10,000 nt of DNA, taken from contig CAJNDS010002611.1 in assembly GCA_905221605.1 (NCBI GenBank), positions 113,339 to 123,338 on the forward strand, given 5' to 3'. Position 1 is the first letter of the stretch. Every line of letters starts with the position of its first letter. Below, one piece after another: positions 5,867 to 10,000 of the stretch. The translations under genes were made by a program, and so were the position numbers. The notes beneath the pieces were generated by a model that was not told the origin of the DNA, made no database searches, and saw nothing but the letters and a program-made list of their open reading frames with translations. Source of the DNA: Symbiodinium natans (taxonomy: Eukaryota > Sar > Dinophyceae > Suessiales > Symbiodiniaceae).

Positions 5867-5971
5867 ATGCCGAGTTGCCTTAGGCAACAGCAGGCAGATA
5901 GGTCTACTTTAAGAAGAAAGAACACTGCTGCGGAGGAAGCCTCCGGAGGAAACCTCCGCGTGCGAAGGTAG
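5867..5971 (+). CDS. Candidate 34-codon frame, second copy of the repeated peptide
   Basis: ATG 5867 to TAG 5969-5971 gives 34 codons containing QQQADRSTLRRK and EEASGGNLRVRR, matching the end of the frame at 5295-5798. Amino-acid similarity despite base changes suggests descent from a coding unit. It converges on the LINE stop with only a few bases between them. It is too short to assign a function and is probably an exon fragment or relic. Confidence 0.2.
   Translation: MPSCLRQQQADRSTLRRKNTAAEEASGGNLRVRR
5931..5958. repeat. Paired mini-palindromes beside the LINE stop codon
   Basis: CGGAGG-AAG-CCTCCG (5931-5945) overlaps CGGAGG-AAA-CCTCCG (5944-5958). Both stems are perfect. The pair lies about 20 bases past the LINE stop codon in the LINE's direction of transcription, so it would sit at the start of the element's 3' untranslated region. 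Confidence 0.9.
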
Positions 5972-5977
5972 AGCGAG

Positions 5978-8900
5978 CTAGACCCTTACGTAGAAAGCCA
6001 AATACGATCCCTGGCAAATTTGATCCGAGAGGAGCGTAGTTCGCCGTGGTGAGCGGTCATCATCTGCGAGATACGCCACTTCTTCTCTCAAAAAACCTGT
6101 CCTATAATGCCCAGATCTCCAATCATCTCCTAGATGAATGATGAATGCATATAGTCGAAAGCTGACCACAGCGGTTGTCGTGCCATTATCTATAAACTCT
6201 GGAAGCTCCAGAGTTGTGTCTAAAACTTGAGGCCGATTTGTTTTCTCCAAGTGCTCAAACCTTTGGGTCTGAATGCAAACCAGGTTCACTCCCGGGAGTA
6301 GCCCATAGGTGCTCCCCCTGTGCGCCCACTGAGAAATGGCTTGCTGTAGTGTGGAGAGGCCATCTGGTGGGTCAGGCAAGAAAAGAATCAAACCCCCTCT
6401 ATCCTCTACGCTGATTCTTTCCACGGGTGCTGTGATTTGAACCCTCGCTTCCCAAACATCTGCTGAAAGCACATGGGATCTCTGAATGATATGTGCTAGA
6501 AACTGGGATGCATCTTCTTGCCTGGGTCTGAGTCGCCATCCCGTCAGCAGAGGACGTAGCTGTCGTAGCCTACGAACATCCACACTAGAAGAACGACCCC
6601 CTACTGCGTCAATTTCCGTCAATATTTGTCTCAGATATGGATCAGAAAGAATACCCTCTGATGCAAGCGAGGCAAGGATATGCACTACTGTGTGTGCATA
6701 GCACAGTTGATGCGGATTATGATAGGCCAGAGACCAGGCTGTGACGGGCACTGACGAAGGTCTCCCCTCTGCTGGTGCGTCTCGCTGGGAGCTTGCTGGT
6801 GCCTGGTGAGACCGAATCCTACTGCTGGAGGAAGCCTCCTGGGAGGAAGCCTCCCTTCCACTCACCTGGCTAATTGGAGGATCTGCACTGAAGAAATCTG
6901 GCAGTTCCATAGGCTTGGCACAAGCTGCACTCATGGCGTATGTCTGAAGCAGAACCACACATTGCTCTGCATGGCGTACTGGAGCATCTACCACAATGCG
7001 ACAATACCTACATTCTTCTTTTTTGTGCAGGAGGCGCTTATGTGTTCGCATGTTGGCAAGAATGGATGCCGAGGATTGTGCCCAGAAAGCGGGATGAGCT
7101 TTCTGAATGTGCTGTTTCACTCCTTTGTGGCCAACAATGTATTGCCCACAGAGACTGCAGTTCGTTAATAGATGCTGAGTGACATGTCTCTTTTTTAGTA
7201 GAAGATCAGGATCCTTCTTAAGTTGTTCCTGCACGCTAGACTGATAGATCATAGCTATGCTTTCTGAGCTTGTACAGGATTTGGCTCGTTCTTTCAGCTC
7301 GTGCAGCTGAGGGCAAATGCCTGACTCCACATGTCTGCGAAGTTGATGCATTGTGCGCAACTGCCTGTTGCATGCCGCACATTGCGGAAGTCCTTTGCAG
7401 CTATGCACAGTGACCTGAAATTTTGGGCCTAGCTGATTCGCACGCTGTCCTCCATGCTTCACCAGAGTATGTTGCTGAAGACCCTTAGCGCTGGAAAATT
7501 TCCGATCGCACAGAGAGCACGGTACCTCCTGGTCTGCCTCGGTCAGGTCCAAATGCATGCTCTGAAGCTCCTGTTGCAGCGCAACAATCCTACCTCTAAG
7601 TCCCAGATGCCACTGTATGTTCTGATCCGGGTTGGACTTCTGACAGGCATCTAGTGCGTCTTGATAGTTTTTCATCTGGTTGATCAAAACTGCTTGAGGA
7701 GTCTGAACCTTATATTGCTCGAACAGAGTCTTCGTGTCAATATGGCTGTAGTGCTGATGTTGCTTAAAGATGGATCTTAGCATCCTCGAGTATTTACTCT
7801 GAAGCTTCTGGAGACCTGATGAGGTGATGCCAGTGGCCACAAGCCCATGCAAGAGTGAAGATTCCACATAGACCCTCCAGATCTCCAACTTCTTTGAAGC
7901 CTCCAAGGCCTTAGTGGAGCACAGGATGTGTCGAAGTAGCTCAAACTTGCCTTGAGCTTGGGCGATCCTATAGTCAACAGTCTGGTCTTTGTAGGATCCA
8001 TAGCTGAGCTGCACCCCTAGATATGTTAGTTTGTGATGAATCGGAATCTTATGTCCTGAGGGAAGGACGATGTGCAACTGCTTCTCTTTGCGCATCGTGT
8101 GCTTCTTGCGAAAGATGGACTGCTGAGTGCCCTGAACCATTAGCAAGGCTTTGGACTTCGTTGGATTGACTTCCAGCCCCACGTCCTCAAGAGACTGAAA
8201 GAGAGCCTCTATTCTGAGCAGGACTTTCTGAAGTTCAGGAAAGCTCGAGAAGGTTTCCTGGAGCAGGAAATCGTCTGCAAAGACTGTTAGGATGTCCCTA
8301 GCTTGCTTGCTATCTGGGCCCCATTTCTGCTCCATTCTGCTCATGACTAGAAGTGTCAGCGCAGACCACAATGCCGGGGCTAGCTTGCAACCTTGTTTGA
8401 TTCCTGAAGAAGTGGGAACTTGAATCTCTAGTCCACTTGTGCCCATGTTGTAGGAGGTCTCACTGTGTAGTTGAACTACCAGTTCTTTCGTAACAGGGTC
8501 TGTTCCCAGGCGATCCAAGGCAGCTAGCAGCTCATGTCTATTAACAGAATCAAAAGCTTTGCTCAGATCAACCGAAATAGTAAGTGCCCCTGACAGCTGA
8601 GCCTGCCTGGCTCCGCGTTGGGACTTGTGCAGGTCCCTGCGATGCTCTTGACGGAGCTGCTGCGCGAAATCAAGGTGCTGACATGCTTTCGCGATAGCGT
8701 CCCGCACCCCCCTCTGCCGGATGTACGCAAATTGAGGCTGAAGCTGTGAGCTCACCTGCAGTGCTGGTGCAATGCGAGTCTTCACTGCGCCTGCTAGCAC
8801 TTTGCCTGGCACGCTGATGACTCCTATGGGCCTCAGGTTTTGCATGGCGGTGGCTGGCTTGCCCGGCTTGGGGATCCATGCAATTCGAGGGTCCTTTAGA

Positions 8901-10000
8901 TAAGGGGAAATTTCTGATTGGGACACCTCAGAGTTGATTAGACCTGCTATGTGTTCGTGGGCTTCAGGACCTAGACTCTTCCAAGCTGATACTGGGGCTG
9001 AGGTGCTGGGGACTGCTTTCCCCACTGGTACTGTCTTGATTTGTGAGGATACCTGCAAGGCGGTGATCGCTGCTCTGGGCACAGCAGCTACTGAGTGCAA
9101 AGGAGAACTTTTGGAGAAGATTTGACTCGAGTATTCGCGCATAGTTTTTAGTGAGGCCTCCGTATCAAGCGGCTCACCTGCTTGATCCCTTAGGTTGACT
9201 CTCTGCACTGGGCGCCACGGAGCAAGTTTCCTGAGAGTATGAGCCAGTTTGTGGGATTGTTGCCTTTTATCTTCCTGGGCTTGTAGAAGCAACTGCTCTT
9301 GCTTCTCTAGCTTTCTTTGTTTTTGCTGTTTTTTGAAAGTCCGCGCCTCCTCCTTGATGTCCTCCACAAGCTTCTGGCATTCAGAATTATGCTCGGTTCC
9401 AGCCCTCTTGTGCGCCTGGATTTGCCGCACTTTCTTCCAGTATTCCTGATGAATAGGACCTGCTACTGGCTGAGACTTGCGTGGAGGAGGATAGTGCTCA
9501 GCTGATACACTAACCATCACTTCATCCAGTTCTTGCCAAGACGGTCTCACTTGCATTGTCCTCACCACTGCTTCCGTCAGACGATGTGAGTATGCCTGCC
9601 AGTTGTCATCTTTCCGCCGAAAGCTCGCATCCAGGGCTGTGGCATCAAACGGCCGTGGCTTGCTGGGTGTAGGACTGTAAGGAGGAATGAACAGAGTGGC
9701 TCGCACTGGAAAGTGTTTTGATCCATCTCTGTAGGCAGCCACAGGAAAGTGCTTATCCGAGTAGGCCTCCTTGGATCTCCTCCGAGCATCGTGCAGTCTG
9801 ACCAGCAAAAAATCGATCTGAGAGGAATATGTGCCATCACTGTTAGCATACGTACTGCGATGGCCAGAAGCCCATGTGTTCAGCGCAGTTAGTCCACAGG
9901 ATTTGCAGAGCGAGGGCAGTGTCTTCACATCCGCATTTGCAAACCGTACTCGATGAGGCACACTTGGTCCGATATGAGGACGTTCAGTCACCGCATGCGC
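5978..10000 (-). CDS. LINE polyprotein: APE endonuclease (partial) - reverse transcriptase - zinc fingers - USP-like protease
   Basis: One uninterrupted frame ends at TAG 5980-5978 and is still open at the right edge. The GTG at 9991 is not a proven start, so the N-terminus lies beyond the window. Residue numbers count from 9991. Residues 1-101 match the end of an APE-type endonuclease (LNTW near 37, SQIDFLLVR near 57, HFPV near 93). Residues 165-255 are a charged linker. The reverse transcriptase spans about 365-670: motif A DLSKAFD (475-481), motif B SGIKQGCKLAP (529-539), catalytic FADD (571-574), motif D LEVNPTKSK near 606, and YLGV near 657. Four fingers follow: C825-C828-H841-H846, C871-C874-H887-C893, C945-C948-H961-H966 and C994-C997-H1007-C1011. 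Residues 1085-1337 resemble a C19 ubiquitin protease: N1092 and C1097 in the Cys box, QEDASQF (1158-1164), SGHY with H1295, DDD (1310-1312) and a final YLAFYVR. All catalytic motifs appear intact, so the copy may be active. The reverse transcriptase would copy element RNA at a nick made by the endonuclease. Confidence 0.95.
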   Translation of the reverse strand, partial: AHAVTERPHIGPSVPHRVRFANADVKTLPSLCKSCGLTALNTWASGHRSTYANSDGTYSSQIDFLLVRLHDARRRSKEAYSDKHFPVAAYRDGSKHFPVRATLFIPPYSPTPSKPRPFDATALDASFRRKDDNWQAYSHRLTEAVVRTMQVRPSWQELDEVMVSVSAEHYPPPRKSQPVAGPIHQEYWKKVRQIQAHKRAGTEHNSECQKLVEDIKEEARTFKKQQKQRKLEKQEQLLLQAQEDKRQQSHKLAHTLRKLAPWRPVQRVNLRDQAGEPLDTEASLKTMREYSSQIFSKSSPLHSVAAVPRAAITALQVSSQIKTVPVGKAVPSTSAPVSAWKSLGPEAHEHIAGLINSEVSQSEISPYLKDPRIAWIPKPGKPATAMQNLRPIGVISVPGKVLAGAVKTRIAPALQVSSQLQPQFAYIRQRGVRDAIAKACQHLDFAQQLRQEHRRDLHKSQRGARQAQLSGALTISVDLSKAFDSVNRHELLAALDRLGTDPVTKELVVQLHSETSYNMGTSGLEIQVPTSSGIKQGCKLAPALWSALTLLVMSRMEQKWGPDSKQARDILTVFADDFLLQETFSSFPELQKVLLRIEALFQSLEDVGLEVNPTKSKALLMVQGTQQSIFRKKHTMRKEKQLHIVLPSGHKIPIHHKLTYLGVQLSYGSYKDQTVDYRIAQAQGKFELLRHILCSTKALEASKKLEIWRVYVESSLLHGLVATGITSSGLQKLQSKYSRMLRSIFKQHQHYSHIDTKTLFEQYKVQTPQAVLINQMKNYQDALDACQKSNPDQNIQWHLGLRGRIVALQQELQSMHLDLTEADQEVPCSLCDRKFSSAKGLQQHTLVKHGGQRANQLGPKFQVTVHSCKGLPQCAACNRQLRTMHQLRRHVESGICPQLHELKERAKSCTSSESIAMIYQSSVQEQLKKDPDLLLKKRHVTQHLLTNCSLCGQYIVGHKGVKQHIQKAHPAFWAQSSASILANMRTHKRLLHKKEECRYCRIVVDAPVRHAEQCVVLLQTYAMSAACAKPMELPDFFSADPPISQVSGREASSQEASSSSRIRSHQAPASSQRDAPAEGRPSSVPVTAWSLAYHNPHQLCYAHTVVHILASLASEGILSDPYLRQILTEIDAVGGRSSSVDVRRLRQLRPLLTGWRLRPRQEDASQFLAHIIQRSHVLSADVWEARVQITAPVERISVEDRGGLILFLPDPPDGLSTLQQAISQWAHRGSTYGLLPGVNLVCIQTQRFEHLEKTNRPQVLDTTLELPEFIDNGTTTAVVSFRLYAFIIHLGDDWRSGHYRTGFLREEVAYLADDDRSPRRTTLLSDQICQGSYLAFYVRV
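5978..10000 (-). mobile_element. Non-LTR (LINE-type) retrotransposon, 5' end outside window
   Basis: This is the DNA of the element encoding the polyprotein. Its order (APE endonuclease, then reverse transcriptase, then fingers) is that of APE-type LINEs. No terminal repeats are expected, and none were seen. The 3' boundary is not defined. No poly(A) or simple tail directly follows the stop in the direction of transcription (positions below 5978), where repeated DNA with paired palindromes lies instead. The T13 tract at 3845 and the T run at 4914 would read as A-rich on the element strand but are 1-2 kb away. Target-site duplications cannot be sought because the 5' end is missing. Confidence 0.9.
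6827..6855. repeat. Paired mini-palindromes inside the LINE coding frame
   Basis: GGAGG-AAG-CCTCC (6827-6839) and GGGAGG-AAG-CCTCCC (6841-6855) lie in the segment encoding the Ser-rich linker between the last zinc finger and the USP-like domain. On the LINE strand they encode REASSQEASSSS (residues about 1046-1057). They keep the frame open. Confidence 0.85.

Larger units (their letters stand above)
5711..5960 (+). repeat. Direct duplication, units about 5711-5793 and 5872-5960
   Basis: Both units contain GCCTTA followed by ACAGCAGGCAGA, then GGTCTACT, then a paired palindrome and CCTCCGC, at an offset of about 163-167 bases. On the + strand both translate to a related peptide (QQAERSTVR...EEASGGNLR and QQADRSTLR...EEASGGNLR). 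This argues that the duplicated unit was once, or still is, coding on the + strand. The right unit ends close to the stop codon of the oppositely oriented LINE. Confidence 0.7.

Noticed and set aside
9989-9991. GTG at 9991 as the start codon of the LINE polyprotein
   Set aside because: The frame stays open through the remaining nine bases of the window, and the first residues are already the C-terminal part of an endonuclease. The true start must lie beyond the edge.
1-10000. CRISPR array, tRNA, rRNA or dinoflagellate spliced-leader relic
   Set aside because: I looked for regular spacer-repeat spacing, cloverleaf and rRNA-like motifs and the conserved spliced-leader core ending in TTTTGGCTCAAG. 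None is present.

Overview
The window looks like nuclear DNA of a eukaryotic microbe, most likely a dinoflagellate of the Symbiodiniaceae type. This is an inference. It rests on a very large non-LTR retrotransposon ORF with an APE-type endonuclease, degenerate TTTAGGG/CCCTAAA telomere-type repeats, many short direct and inverted repeats, exon-like open frames bordered by splice-like signals, and low gene density. I found no spliced-leader relic, tRNA or rRNA, so another alga or protist cannot be excluded.

Left part (1-2530). A long open frame on the + strand (844-1842) encodes an unrecognised, acidic, Thr/Asp/Glu-rich protein. It is preceded by exon-like pieces and a GTAAGT...CAG intron candidate (595-725). 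Degenerate telomere-like repeats flank it and point outward on both sides (C-strand at 81-161, G-strand at 1832-1891). Next comes a candidate terminal exon for a charged, probably coiled-coil peptide (1972-2089). The end of this exon and the DNA after its stop are tandemly duplicated (2047-2255 and 2297-2486).

Middle part (2530-5000). A (GT)11 microsatellite is followed by a 255-codon minus-strand ORF of uncertain reality (2750-3517), a T13 tract, a 540-bp G-poor CAA/CAG/ACAAAT low-complexity array (3999-4538) and a weakly featured stretch with a 16-bp repeat and a hairpin followed by T residues.

Right-centre (5000-5977). Short + strand exon-like frames (5066-5170, 5295-5798, 5867-5971) carry internal duplications. 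Tiny palindromes of the form GGAGG-NNR-CCTCC recur here, often as back-to-back pairs.

Right part (5978-10000). The dominant feature is one uninterrupted minus-strand ORF of at least 1340 codons that continues past the right edge. It encodes a LINE polyprotein: the tail of an APE-like endonuclease, an intact reverse transcriptase, four C2H2/C2HC fingers and a C-terminal domain matching the catalytic pattern of a C19 (USP-type) ubiquitin protease. A paired palindrome of the same family as in the flanking DNA lies in-frame in the linker between the fingers and the protease-like domain. The RT-finger-USP architecture is the most interesting item in the window.
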